Shown one piece after another: positions 28,339 to 38,153 of a stretch of DNA of 64,000 bases; positions within the stretch are counted from its first letter, which is position 1, and the number at the start of each line of letters is the position of its first letter. The DNA comes from Chitinophagales bacterium. GTDB lineage: Bacteria > Bacteroidota > Bacteroidia > Chitinophagales > JADIYW01. The notes beneath the pieces are model-generated. The model was not told where the DNA came from. It worked only from the letters and a program-made list of their open reading frames with translations, and did no database searches. The stretch covers positions 41,850 through 105,849 of the forward strand of contig JACJXS010000016.1 in the NCBI GenBank assembly GCA_020636545.1, given 5' to 3'. A program made the position numbers and the translations under genes.

Positions 28339-28917
28339 TTATTGGTAATATTTTACTTTATTACTAAAATCACTATTTCTTTTTCCTTCAGGAATTTCTA
28401 CATCAGTATAACCAATATAGATTACAGCCAATACAGTATCTTTTTCAGAATAACCAAAATAAGCCTTGAATGCGTCATGATGGGTTAAACCTCCAGTACT
28501 CCAAAATGTAGCAACTCCATTTTCTTGAGCAACTAAAAGTAGATTTTGAATAGCCGCACTTGTTGCACAAATTTCTTCCAAATCAGGAATATTTTTGCTA
28601 TTTCCTCTTTTATTTGTACAGATGATGACGTGGGAACAATTATCAGCTCTGTGCAGTAATTTATCGTATTTTTTTTGTAAAAAATGCTCTGGCGTATTGT
28701 TTGCTTTATACAAATTCGCATGAATTACTCCAAATTCCTTACATTTTTCATGACCTTCAAATATTATAAAATCCCAAGGTTCTGTGTGTCCATGGTTCGG
28801 AGCCCAATTTGTTGCTGCCAACATTTTGTCAATTATAACTTTAGGTACAATTTTCCCATTGAAACAATCTGGGTCAATAGTTCTTCTTTTTTGTATGATA
28901 TCTGAAATGGTATTCAT
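28339..28917 (-). CDS. nitroreductase family protein
   Basis: FMN-dependent NAD(P)H oxidoreductase fold, 192 residues. The family pattern starts IIQKRRTID and contains NWAPNHGHTEPWDFIIF (FMN site) and SAAIQNLLLVAQENGVATFWSTGG. These enzymes reduce nitro groups, quinones or related electrophiles; the natural substrate is unknown. It is the first gene of a two-gene unit with the ABC ATPase. Confidence 0.9.
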   Translation of the reverse strand: MNTISDIIQKRRTIDPDCFNGKIVPKVIIDKMLAATNWAPNHGHTEPWDFIIFEGHEKCKEFGVIHANLYKANNTPEHFLQKKYDKLLHRADNCSHVIICTNKRGNSKNIPDLEEICATSAAIQNLLLVAQENGVATFWSTGGLTHHDAFKAYFGYSEKDTVLAVIYIGYTDVEIPEGKRNSDFSNKVKYYQ

Positions 28918-29068
28918 TTTTTAAACTTTTTCAAAGATAAGAAGAATATATAAAGTCCAATTTTTTATTCAATAATTTATTTGTAAATAGATTAGTTTTT
29001 GTATTATAATATCTATCCTAAAAACGTAAATGTGGATAAATGAGCTTTACTATTTTTAGCTAATACAA

Positions 29069-29076
29069 TACATTTG
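29069..29076 (+). promoter_or_regulatory. putative -7 box for parE
   Basis: TACATTTG fits TAnnTTTG, 26 bp before the parE ATG at 29103. No strong -33 element. Confidence 0.4.
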
Positions 29077-29102
29077 TAATTTAAGATTTTAGACAAAAGA
29101 TT

Positions 29103-30965
29103 ATGGCAGAAGTACAATATACCGAAGATAATATACGGACATTAGATTGGAAAGAACATATCCGTTTGCGACCGGGTATGTATATTGGAAAATTGGGCGA
29201 TGGCACATCTCCTGATGATGGAATTTATGTACTATTGAAGGAAGTTATAGATAATTCGATAGATGAACACGTGATGGGTTTTGGAAAACAAATTGATGTG
29301 GTTATCAAAGATAAAACAGTTAAAATTCGTGATTATGGTCGAGGGATTCCTTTGGGTGCTGTGATAGACTGTGTTTCTAAGATAAATACGGGTGGAAAAT
29401 ATGACTCACGTGCTTTCCAAAAATCTGTTGGGTTAAATGGTGTTGGAACGAAAGCGGTTAATGCTTTATCAACTTATTTTAAAGTAGAGTCCGTGCGTGA
29501 TGGAGAGAAAAAAGCAGCAGAATTTAGTGTTGGCGAATTAACAACTGATTTCAAAATCGAAAAAACTAACGATAGAAATGGTACTACTTTTACTTTTGTT
29601 GCTGATAATACTATTTTCAAAAATTTCAATTTTGTAGAAGATTTTGTAGAAGAACAATTGTGGAATTATGCCTATTTGAATGCGGGTTTGACCATCAATT
29701 ATAATAACAAAAAATTTGTTTCAAAAGAGGGCTTAAAAGATTTATTAAGCAAAAAAACAAATGAATCTGAATTGCGTTATCCAATTATTCATTTAAAAGG
29801 TAATGATATTGAATTTGCTTTAACACACGGAAATCAATATGGAGAAGAATATTATTCATTTGTAAATGGACAATATACAACACAAGGCGGAACACATTTA
29901 CAGGCTTTTAAAGAAGCTGTTGTTAAAACAATCAGAGAGTTTTATAAAAAGAGTTTCGAAGCTTCAGATGTTAGACAGGCTATTGTTGGTGCAATTGCAT
30001 TAAAAGTACAAGAACCTGTTTTTGAATCACAGACCAAAACAAAATTAGGTTCGCAAAATATGTGGCTGCCTGATGGTCCAACTTTGAGAACTTTTGTTAA
30101 TGATTTTGTGAAAGAAAAATTAGATAATTTCTTACATCGAAATCAAGATATTGCAGATGCTTTATTGAAAAGAATCCAACAGTCTGAACGTGAAAGAAAA
30201 GACTTGAGTGGCATAAGAAAACTAGCCAATGAAAGAGCAAAATCTGCTAATTTGCACAATAAAAAACTAAGAGATTGTAAAGTACATTATACCGATGAGA
30301 AGAATGAAAAACATCGAGATACGATGCTATTTATTACAGAGGGAGACTCTGCATCTGGTTCCATTACGAAAGCAAGAAATCCTGAATTGCAAGCTGTTTT
30401 TAGTTTGCGTGGAAAGCCTTTAAATTGTTATGGTTTAACTAAAAAAATTGTATATCAGAATGAGGAATTTAATTTGTTGCAACATGCTTTAAACATTGAA
30501 GAAGATATTGATAATTTAAGATATAATCATGTAGTAATAGCAACTGATGCTGATGTGGACGGCATGCATATTCGATTATTAATTATGACATTTTTCTTGC
30601 AGTTTTTTCCTGATTTAGTGAAGAAAGGACATCTTTTTGTATTAGAAACGCCATTATTCCGTGTTCGTAATAAACAAGAAACTATCTATTGTTATTCCGA
30701 GCAAGAAAAACAAAGAGCGATAGATAAACTTAAAGGAAAACCTGAAATTACTAGATTTAAAGGATTAGGTGAGATTTCTCCATCAGAATTTGAAGAGTTT
30801 ATTAATGAAGATATACGCTTAGAACCAGTTTTGCTTAAACAAAATCAAAGTATTGAGCAGTTGTTAGAATATTATATGGGAAAAAATACACCGGAACGTC
30901 AAGAGTTTATTATCAATAATCTAAAAGTAGAAAAAGATATTGTTGAAGAAGCTTTATTGGTCTAA
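29103..30965 (+). CDS. parE: DNA topoisomerase IV subunit B
   Basis: ATPase subunit of a type IIA topoisomerase. The GHKL ATPase part has EVIDNSIDE and DYGRGIP with GLNGVGTKAVNAL; the TOPRIM domain has EGDSASGS and DADVDGMHIR. The N-terminus (EDNIRTLDWKEHIRLRPGMYIG) is the Bacteroidota ParE form and not GyrB. Length is 620. parC is not downstream: the next gene, feoB, converges with one base between the stop codons. Confidence 0.93.
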   Translation: MAEVQYTEDNIRTLDWKEHIRLRPGMYIGKLGDGTSPDDGIYVLLKEVIDNSIDEHVMGFGKQIDVVIKDKTVKIRDYGRGIPLGAVIDCVSKINTGGKYDSRAFQKSVGLNGVGTKAVNALSTYFKVESVRDGEKKAAEFSVGELTTDFKIEKTNDRNGTTFTFVADNTIFKNFNFVEDFVEEQLWNYAYLNAGLTINYNNKKFVSKEGLKDLLSKKTNESELRYPIIHLKGNDIEFALTHGNQYGEEYYSFVNGQYTTQGGTHLQAFKEAVVKTIREFYKKSFEASDVRQAIVGAIALKVQEPVFESQTKTKLGSQNMWLPDGPTLRTFVNDFVKEKLDNFLHRNQDIADALLKRIQQSERERKDLSGIRKLANERAKSANLHNKKLRDCKVHYTDEKNEKHRDTMLFITEGDSASGSITKARNPELQAVFSLRGKPLNCYGLTKKIVYQNEEFNLLQHALNIEEDIDNLRYNHVVIATDADVDGMHIRLLIMTFFLQFFPDLVKKGHLFVLETPLFRVRNKQETIYCYSEQEKQRAIDKLKGKPEITRFKGLGEISPSEFEEFINEDIRLEPVLLKQNQSIEQLLEYYMGKNTPERQEFIINNLKVEKDIVEEALLV

Positions 30966-30966
30966 T

Positions 30967-33081
30967 TTACTTAAATAAATGATACACAATAAACGAAGCA
31001 ATATAAGCAAATAAGCCCATTCCAATAAATTGATAGATTGGATATTTCCATGTCTTTGTTTCTCGATAAACAACTGCCATTGTACTCATACATTGTAGAG
31101 CAAATGCATAAAATACGAGCAAAGAAAGCGAAGTGGCAACCGTAAATACTCTTTGTTTCGTTTCTGGATTTATTTGTTTGCCTAATTTTTCTCTGATGGT
31201 AGATTCTCCAGCATCTTCACCAATGCTATACAATGTGGACATGGTGCCAATAAATACTTCTCTTGCTGCAAATGATGTGATAATTGCAATGCCAATTTTC
31301 CAATCAAATCCAATTGGTTTAATGATTGGTTCAATAACTCTTCCAGCAATACCAACATAAGAATTTTCTAAAGTTTTAGAAGCAATATATTCAGAACTTT
31401 CTTGTTCAGATAAATTCATTTGAGCTGCTTCTTGTGCAAATTGTATTTTCTTGTTTGCCAAATTTGGACCATAACTAGCAGCAAACCATAATAGAATAGA
31501 AATAACGATAATTACTTTTCCTGCACCAAAAACGAAAGCTTGTACTTTGTTAGAAACCTCCATCAATACATTTTTCCAATATGGTATTTTGTATTCAGGC
31601 AAATCTAATGAAAGGAATGAAGTGTCTGTTGTTTTTAAAATTTTATGTAGAATATAAGCAGAACCCAAAGCAGCGATTACACCCAAAAGATACATACCCA
31701 TGAAAACTAAGGCTTGTAAATTTAAAAATCCAAAAACAACAGTACTTGGCACAACAAAAGCAATTAATAAGGCATAAATTGGAATACGTGCAGAACAACT
31801 TATAAAAGGTGTGATTAAAATGGTAATTAATCGTTCTTTTGGGTTGCTGATTGTTCTAGTACTCATTATTGCAGGAATTGCACAAGCTCCGCCTGAAATC
31901 AAGGCAACAATACTTCGTCCATTTAGTCCAAATCTTTGCATCAAGCTATCAAATAAATAAACTGCACGAGACATATAGCCAACCTCTTCCAAAATGGAAA
32001 TAATCAGAAATAATAAAAATATTTGTGGAACAAAAATGACAATTCCGCCAATACCTGGAATAATTCCTTCGGTTAATAATCTAGTAAGTAAATTATCGGG
32101 CATATTGTTTGCAATATTTCCAGCCATTCTAGTAAACTGTGCATCAATAAAATCCATAGGAATGGTGGACCAATTGAACATGGCTTGGAATACTAATAAC
32201 ATTAAAGCAAAAAAGATTAAAACACCCCAAAACTTGTGGGTTAAAATATTATCTAATTTGTCAGTAAATGTATTAGATGAGTTCAATTGTCGCTGTATAA
32301 TTTTAGGCAAATCAGGCGTGAATGCATTGTATCTATCTAATATTTCATCAAATTGTTCTGTAATAGAATTAAATTGATGTTTAGTTTTTAGATTGTTTAA
32401 ATCTAACCTTTGTTCAGTACTTATAAAATGAACTTGTTTGCTGTGTTGGAAAATTAACCAACTTCTATAGGTATCTTCATTTGGAATTACTGCTCGAATT
32501 TCATTTAGTATTTCATTTTCTATTGGATAGAAAATTTTCAAATCAGCTGGCGTATTTAACTGCTCTGCTAATGTTTTTTTTAATAAATCAAAATTATCTC
32601 CACTTCTTGCATTGATAGGAATTGCAGGGACTCCAAAGGTTTTTTCAAATTGTTTGCTATCAATTTTAATATGATTTTTTTCCGCTACATCTATCATATT
32701 GATAGCAACTACGACTTTAAATTTTAAATCTATTAATTGGGTAAGTAATAAACAATGTCTTTCAATTTGACTGGCATCTAAAATATACAGAATAAGTTCA
32801 GGAAAGTCCTTATTGTTTTTATCCAATAAAATATCTAAAACTATTTTTTCATCAGCAGAATTTGGATAAAGTGAGTACGTTCCTGGTAAATCAATTAAAC
32901 TTGCTTTTGTATTTTTATCTAATTGGGAAAAGCCTGTTTTTTTATCTACGGTAACACCAGTAAAGTTGCCCACCTTTTGTTGTAATCCTGTTAGTTGATT
33001 AAATACAGAAGATTTTCCGGCATTTGGATTGCCAATCAATGCTATTTTAGCTACATTTTTTTGCACTGCCACTTTATTCAC
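30967..33081 (-). CDS. feoB: ferrous iron transport protein B
   Basis: Inner-membrane Fe(II) uptake protein with an N-terminal G-protein domain (GNPNAGKSSVFN, then DLPGTYSLYP) and a C-terminal membrane domain with about 10-11 helices including two Gate motifs. Length 704 is normal. It starts with GTG at 33081 and overlaps feoA by 8 bp, so translation is coupled. A final helix ends the protein; no FeoC is present. Confidence 0.97.
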   Translation of the reverse strand: MNKVAVQKNVAKIALIGNPNAGKSSVFNQLTGLQQKVGNFTGVTVDKKTGFSQLDKNTKASLIDLPGTYSLYPNSADEKIVLDILLDKNNKDFPELILYILDASQIERHCLLLTQLIDLKFKVVVAINMIDVAEKNHIKIDSKQFEKTFGVPAIPINARSGDNFDLLKKTLAEQLNTPADLKIFYPIENEILNEIRAVIPNEDTYRSWLIFQHSKQVHFISTEQRLDLNNLKTKHQFNSITEQFDEILDRYNAFTPDLPKIIQRQLNSSNTFTDKLDNILTHKFWGVLIFFALMLLVFQAMFNWSTIPMDFIDAQFTRMAGNIANNMPDNLLTRLLTEGIIPGIGGIVIFVPQIFLLFLIISILEEVGYMSRAVYLFDSLMQRFGLNGRSIVALISGGACAIPAIMSTRTISNPKERLITILITPFISCSARIPIYALLIAFVVPSTVVFGFLNLQALVFMGMYLLGVIAALGSAYILHKILKTTDTSFLSLDLPEYKIPYWKNVLMEVSNKVQAFVFGAGKVIIVISILLWFAASYGPNLANKKIQFAQEAAQMNLSEQESSEYIASKTLENSYVGIAGRVIEPIIKPIGFDWKIGIAIITSFAAREVFIGTMSTLYSIGEDAGESTIREKLGKQINPETKQRVFTVATSLSLLVFYAFALQCMSTMAVVYRETKTWKYPIYQFIGMGLFAYIASFIVYHLFK

Positions 33082-33304
33082 TTATAATAATACTTAATGC
33101 CTCTTGCTTTCTTAATGCGATATTACAACAATTATTTACACGTACATAATAGGTCGAGCCAAAGAGTGTTTTTCGCATTAATTCTACTGAAGCATTTGGC
33201 AAAATACCCATCGAAATTAACTTAGAACCTAATATTTTATCCGTGAAATTCTGGATAGAACTTATTTCTCCTTTTCTTAAGTTCGTTATGTTTTTTACTG
33301 CCAC
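33074..33304 (-). CDS. feoA: ferrous iron transport protein A
   Basis: Small cytosolic SH3-like protein that regulates or assists FeoB. The conserved pattern is LRKGEISSIQNF and SMGILPNASVELMRKT followed by GSTYYVRV. The start is uncertain: GTG at 33304 gives about 76 residues, near the usual length; a TTG at 33337 would give 87. It is first in the feoAB unit and overlaps feoB. Confidence 0.9.
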   Translation of the reverse strand: MAVKNITNLRKGEISSIQNFTDKILGSKLISMGILPNASVELMRKTLFGSTYYVRVNNCCNIALRKQEALSIIISE

Positions 33305-33532
33305 CAATAGTTTAGATTTAGTCTTAATAGAATACAAAAGTACGTGTTAAAAAGTAAAATCTATACTGTATATATATTTTTACCTAAAATTAATTAGAGA
33401 ATAACATTAATTTACTTTTTTATACACCAATTTGAAAGAATATTTCGTTTTTATTCTAATTTTATGCCCTATATTGTTTACTTTTATCAGATTGGTATCA
33501 AATTTGTATTATTAAGATAAATTACATTTAAA

Positions 33533-34051
33533 ATGAAAAAACTGAGTATGCTTATATTGTTATTTTTTGTTTTAGGTTATACACATAATCTGAAAGCTCA
33601 AAATAGTGATTGGATAGACATTGAGAATGCTATTGCAAAAACAGATGCACAGCATCAATTTATTTTGGTAGATATTTATACCGATTGGTGTGGCTGGTGT
33701 AAAAAAATGGATCAGACAGCTTTTGCTGACCCTGCAACTCTAGCAAATTTGAAAAATAACTTTGTCTTAGTAAAGTTAAATGCTGAAGGCGAAAATCCTA
33801 TTAATTTTAATGGCAAGACATATAATCCTGTTCCAACTGGAAATAGAAAGACAAGTCAATTAGCAATTGATTTAGGCTCTGTTTCAGGAAGAATTGGTTA
33901 TCCAACTTTAGTTGTTTTAGATAGTAAAGGTAATAAACTACAAGCTTTCCCAGGTTATAAAGATGCGGACACTATTAATCAATTAGTAAAGTATTATGTT
34001 TCTGGAAGTTATAAAACTATGGATTTTATGACTTTTCAATCTAAAAATTAA
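33533..34051 (+). CDS. thioredoxin-like exported protein (first of tandem pair)
   Basis: A signal peptide (about residues 4-22, ending LKAQ) precedes a thioredoxin fold with active site TDWCGWCKKMD (CGWC, about residues 50-55). A cis-proline region is seen in GRIGYPTLVVLD. The domain most resembles the thioredoxin-like C-terminal domain of DsbD (DsbD-gamma) or the DUF255-type. It probably acts as an oxidoreductase in the periplasm. It is followed by a paralogue after 19 bp. Confidence 0.85.
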   Translation: MKKLSMLILLFFVLGYTHNLKAQNSDWIDIENAIAKTDAQHQFILVDIYTDWCGWCKKMDQTAFADPATLANLKNNFVLVKLNAEGENPINFNGKTYNPVPTGNRKTSQLAIDLGSVSGRIGYPTLVVLDSKGNKLQAFPGYKDADTINQLVKYYVSGSYKTMDFMTFQSKN

Positions 34052-34070
34052 TTTATAAGCAAATAATAAA

Positions 34071-34643
34071 ATGAGAAAAATAGTTTTATTTTTAAGTAGT
34101 ACATTGCTGATGTTGTCTTTGACTTTTGCTGGAGATGGAGCAAAAACTACAACAACGCCACTAACACCATTAAATGATGATGGTACTATAAAATGGTTGA
34201 CATTTGAGGAAGCTGTAAAGTTAAATAGTTCAAAACCTGGTCATTTTTTTATTGATTTTTATACAGATTGGTGTGGTTGGTGTAAAGTTATGGATAAAAA
34301 AACTTTTCAAGATAAATATATCGCTAAGTATATGAGTGAGAATTTTTATTGCATAAAATTTGATGCTGAACAAAAAGCTGATATTAATTTTCAAAATAAA
34401 ACTTGGAAATGGGTTGCTGGTGGTCGAAATGGGTTTCACGAAATTGCTTACTATTTTATGAGAGGGCAATTATCTTATCCAACTTGTGTCATTCTAACGC
34501 CAAATTATGAATTAGTTTATCCAGTTCAAGGTTATGTTGATACAAAAGAATTTGAACCTTTAATTACATTCTTTGGAAATGGGTTGTATAAAACAACCAA
34601 TAATTATGAAGGTTTTAAAGCGAGTTATAAACGACCTAATTAA
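34071..34643 (+). CDS. thioredoxin-like exported protein (second of tandem pair)
   Basis: Paralogue of the preceding gene: signal peptide (about residues 4-20), then TDWCGWCKVMDKKTF with the CGWC active site and cis-proline segment QLSYPTCVIL. An insertion around WKWVAGGRNGFHEIAYYF distinguishes it. An additional cysteine beside the cis-proline is unusual. The two genes form an operon ended by the terminator at 34744. Confidence 0.85.
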   Translation: MRKIVLFLSSTLLMLSLTFAGDGAKTTTTPLTPLNDDGTIKWLTFEEAVKLNSSKPGHFFIDFYTDWCGWCKVMDKKTFQDKYIAKYMSENFYCIKFDAEQKADINFQNKTWKWVAGGRNGFHEIAYYFMRGQLSYPTCVILTPNYELVYPVQGYVDTKEFEPLITFFGNGLYKTTNNYEGFKASYKRPN

Positions 34644-34743
34644 ATTGAAAAAAACTGGTCTATAAATTCTTATTACAGAAGTCAGATACGGAATAGTTTT
34701 CTCTTCCAAATTTAATAAGCAGTATTATTAGTGTATAATTTAG

Positions 34744-34782
34744 AAAATGCTCTAATCTAATTTTAGATTAGAGCATTTTTTT
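34744..34782 (+). terminator. intrinsic terminator after the thioredoxin pair
   Basis: Near-perfect 17-bp stem (34744-34760 with 34763-34779) containing ATGCTCTAATCTA, followed by a T-run to 34782. One of the strongest terminators in the window. Confidence 0.9.
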
Positions 34783-34887
34783 GTTGAGTAACTTTTATAA
34801 TTACCTTAGTTTATTAACACAGAAAATTGAGTATAGTATTGATTATTAAAGAAAATAGGTTTAACTTAGAATAATAAAATTCATATT

Positions 34888-35928
34888 ATGAAAAATTCAT
34901 CTTTAAAAACTAAAAATTTGATTGTAAGTTTTTTAGTATTTATTGTAATCATACTACCCATAACATCTTGTAAAAAAGAAAAATCTTCTCCTAAAGTTAT
35001 AGATGTTTATGTAGTTGGATATGAAAATATTGGAACTAAGGATGTCGCCAGAATATGGAAAAATGGTGTAACTACGAGTCTTACTGATGGAATCAATGGT
35101 GCAGATGCAAATTCAGTATTTGTACAAGGTAATGATGTATATGTGGCTGGATATGAGAGTAATGGAGCTAAGTATGTTGCCAAAATATGGAAAAACGGTG
35201 TAGCTACTAGTCTTACTGATGGTACTCAACATTCTTATGCTAATTCTGTATTTGTTCAAGGTAATGATGTGTATGTGGCAGGATATGAGTATAATGGTAC
35301 AAAGTATATCGCAAAAGTTTGGAAAAACAGTTTAGCTACGAATCTTACTGATGGTACTCTTGATGCTTATGTTCAATCTATTTTTGTACAAGGTAATGAT
35401 GTATATGTGGCAGGATATGAGTATAATGGAATAATGTTTATAGCTAAATTTTGGAAAAATGGAGTAGCTACGAGCCTTACTGATGGCACTCATAGTGCTT
35501 ATGCCGAATCTGTTTTTGTACAAGGGAATGATATTTATGTAGTAGGAAATGAAAAAAATGGAACAACTAAGGTAGCAAAAATATGGAAAAATGGAGTAGC
35601 TACGAGCCTTACTGATGGCACTCATAATGCTTATGCCGAATCTGTTTTTGTACAAGGGAATGATATTTATGTAGTAGGAAATGAAGATTTTGGAACAAAT
35701 AGGATAGCAAAAATATGGAGAAATGGAGTAGCTACAAATCTTTCAGATGGAACAGTTTATACTATTGCTAACTCAGTATTTGTACAAGGCAATGATGTGT
35801 ATGTGACAGGATTTGAGTACAATGGAACAACGAATATAGCCAAAATATGGAAAAATGGTGTCGTAACGAATCTTACTGATGCTACTCAATTTGCTTCAGC
35901 AAAATCAATTTTTGTCGTAGAAAGATAG
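34888..35928 (+). CDS. lipoprotein with seven 44-residue repeats, probable beta-propeller
   Basis: A type II signal peptide ends at the lipobox cysteine (LPITSC, about residue 27), so the protein is membrane-anchored and probably surface-exposed. The rest is made of about seven units of 44 residues, each with VFVQGNDVYVAGYE, then AKIWKNGVATSLTDGT. Four short strands per unit and a partial unit at the end (SIFVVER) suggest a seven-bladed propeller closed by its last strand. Function is unknown. Repeats are near-identical in the DNA in places, so unit number may vary between strains. Confidence 0.75.
   Translation: MKNSSLKTKNLIVSFLVFIVIILPITSCKKEKSSPKVIDVYVVGYENIGTKDVARIWKNGVTTSLTDGINGADANSVFVQGNDVYVAGYESNGAKYVAKIWKNGVATSLTDGTQHSYANSVFVQGNDVYVAGYEYNGTKYIAKVWKNSLATNLTDGTLDAYVQSIFVQGNDVYVAGYEYNGIMFIAKFWKNGVATSLTDGTHSAYAESVFVQGNDIYVVGNEKNGTTKVAKIWKNGVATSLTDGTHNAYAESVFVQGNDIYVVGNEDFGTNRIAKIWRNGVATNLSDGTVYTIANSVFVQGNDVYVTGFEYNGTTNIAKIWKNGVVTNLTDATQFASAKSIFVVER
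34999..35925 (+). repeat. tandem 132-bp coding repeats
   Basis: Units of 132 bp encode the 44-residue repeats of the lipoprotein. The best-conserved neighbours start at 35464 and 35596 and differ at very few positions over about 90 bp, which points to recent duplication or gene conversion. Confidence 0.8.
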
Positions 35929-35957
35929 GATTTTTGTGATAGACTATTTTGAAATTA

Positions 35958-37970
35958 TTAAAGCATACTTTCTAGCTTATACATTTCATCACGAAGCCTA
36001 GCTGCTTCCATAAAATCCATTTTTTGAGCTGCTTTTTGCATTGCTTTTTTGGTTTGTTCTATAGCCTTTTTAATAGCATCTTTGCTCATAAATGCTTTTT
36101 CTTCTTCAGCAACAATTAGTAAGGTTTCTTTCGTTTGGATAGATTTGTTTTTGTCGCCTCTAATATCTAAAATACTGGCACTTTGGATAATATCTTCTTT
36201 GGATTTAAAAATAGTTTTTGGCGTAATATTGTGTTTGATATTGTAAGCAACTTGTTTTTCCCTTCTTCTGTTGGTTTCATTAATGGTTTGCTGCATACTT
36301 TGCGTTATTTTATCTGCATAAAATATTACTAAACCATTGGCATTTCTTGCAGCACGTCCTGCTGTTTGAGTAAGTGAGCGAGTATTACGCAAAAATCCTT
36401 CTTTATCTGCATCTAAAATGGCTACAAGCGAAACTTCTGGAATATCTAAACCTTCTCTCAATAAATTTACGCCGATTAAAACATCAAATTCACCTAAACG
36501 CAATTCCTGAATAATTTCGACACGCTCCATAGTGTCCACATCGCTGTGAATATATTTACAAGCAATTTTTAATTTCGTTAGATATTTAGCTAATTCTTCA
36601 GCCATTCTTTTAGTCAGGGTTGTAACTAAAATACGCTCATCTTTTACTTTTCGTTTTCTAATTTCTTCTATTAAGTCATCAATTTGGTTGGAGCTTGGTC
36701 TGATTTCTATCGGTGGGTCTAATAAACCAGTTGGACGCACAACTTGCTCTACAAACAAACCTTCAGTTTGTCGTAATTCATAATCGCCTGGTGTGGCTGA
36801 AACATAAACAACCTGATTGATTAAACTTTCAAATTCGTAAAAATTTAAAGGTCTATTGTCTAACGCTGATGGCAATCGAAATCCATATTCAACTAAATTT
36901 TGTTTGCGACTTCTATCGCCACCGCTCATACCACTTACTTGTGGTAAAGTAACATGACTTTCATCGATGACTAGAATAAAATCATCTGGAAAATAATCTA
37001 ATAAACAGAAAGGCCTATCGCCTGCTTTTCTTCTGTCAAAATATCGAGAGTAGTTTTCAATACCAGAACAATATCCTAATTCTCGTATCATTTCCAAATC
37101 AAAATTGGTTTTTTCTTCTAATCTTTTGGCTTCTGGAAAACGACCCAAGGATTCGTAATATTTTATTTGATGGTATAATTCATCTTGTATTTCAGAAATG
37201 ATAGTAGGTAACATTTCCTTTGGTGCGATATAGATATTAGCTGGATAAATAGCTATTTCTGTCCGAGTTTCTATTTTGTGTTTCGTTTTTGGGTCAAAAA
37301 CTTCTAAGGCTTCGATATCATTTCCCCAAAATGTAATTCGATAAGCATAATCATCATAAGCAACAAAAACCTCAACAGTATCTCCAATTACCCTGAAATT
37401 TCCTCGTTGAAAATCATCAGTAGTTCTTGCATATAATATAGAAACTAAATCAAACAATAGTGCATTTCTAGCAATAGTTTGTCCTATTTTTAAACGTATT
37501 ATTTGGTTTTTATATTCCGCTGGGTTACCTAAACCATAAATACAAGAAACCGATGCAACCACCAATACATCATTTCTGCCACTCATTAAAGATGAGGTTG
37601 TACTTAATCTCAATTTCTCAATTTCAGCATTAATAGCTAAGTCTTTTTCTATGTAAGTATCAGTAGTTGGCACATAAGCTTCTGGTTGATAATAATCATA
37701 ATACGAAACAAAATACTCCACTTTATTATCAGGAAAGAAAGTTTTGAACTCAGCATATAATTGTGCAACCAACGTTTTATTATGTGTTAAAACCAAAGTT
37801 GGTTTTTGTATTTTTTCAACTACATTAGCAATAGTAAAAGTCTTTCCAGAGCCAGTAACACCCAACAAAGTTTGATGTTTTTCGCCTTTTGTAATTCCAT
37901 TCGTTAAAGCATCAATAGCACTTGGTTGGTCGCCAGCTGGAGAAAAATGACTATATAACTTGAATTCCAT
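35958..37970 (-). CDS. uvrB: excinuclease ABC subunit B
   Basis: DNA damage recognition helicase of nucleotide excision repair. The N-terminus has SPAGDQPSAI and Walker A GVTGSGKTFT; the beta-hairpin region EAYVPTTDTYIEKD is present. Helicase motifs follow (DESHVTLPQ, TLTKRMAEELAKYL, GINLLREGLD-like GVNLLREGLDIPE, QTAGRAARN). The C-terminal UVR motif binds UvrC. Length 670 is normal. Convergent with the repeat lipoprotein gene, 29 bp apart. Confidence 0.98.
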   Translation of the reverse strand: MEFKLYSHFSPAGDQPSAIDALTNGITKGEKHQTLLGVTGSGKTFTIANVVEKIQKPTLVLTHNKTLVAQLYAEFKTFFPDNKVEYFVSYYDYYQPEAYVPTTDTYIEKDLAINAEIEKLRLSTTSSLMSGRNDVLVVASVSCIYGLGNPAEYKNQIIRLKIGQTIARNALLFDLVSILYARTTDDFQRGNFRVIGDTVEVFVAYDDYAYRITFWGNDIEALEVFDPKTKHKIETRTEIAIYPANIYIAPKEMLPTIISEIQDELYHQIKYYESLGRFPEAKRLEEKTNFDLEMIRELGYCSGIENYSRYFDRRKAGDRPFCLLDYFPDDFILVIDESHVTLPQVSGMSGGDRSRKQNLVEYGFRLPSALDNRPLNFYEFESLINQVVYVSATPGDYELRQTEGLFVEQVVRPTGLLDPPIEIRPSSNQIDDLIEEIRKRKVKDERILVTTLTKRMAEELAKYLTKLKIACKYIHSDVDTMERVEIIQELRLGEFDVLIGVNLLREGLDIPEVSLVAILDADKEGFLRNTRSLTQTAGRAARNANGLVIFYADKITQSMQQTINETNRRREKQVAYNIKHNITPKTIFKSKEDIIQSASILDIRGDKNKSIQTKETLLIVAEEEKAFMSKDAIKKAIEQTKKAMQKAAQKMDFMEAARLRDEMYKLESML

Positions 37971-38153
37971 AAATTGTATTGTAAAAATATAGAATATGTT
38001 TATCCAATCAAAGCAATTGTTGTTTTGATAACTGTTTTTAGTTTGAATTTAAAATTAACATAAGTTAAGATTTATATGCTTTGAACGAGCTTTTAATAGG
38101 ATATAAATAGATTGTTATTCTTTTTACTTATTTTGTTTAATCAAAAATTCTCC

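Noticed and set aside
35332..35655. Antisense ORF within the propeller gene
   Set aside because: It is a repeat-driven shadow frame; its repeats mirror the sense coding units.
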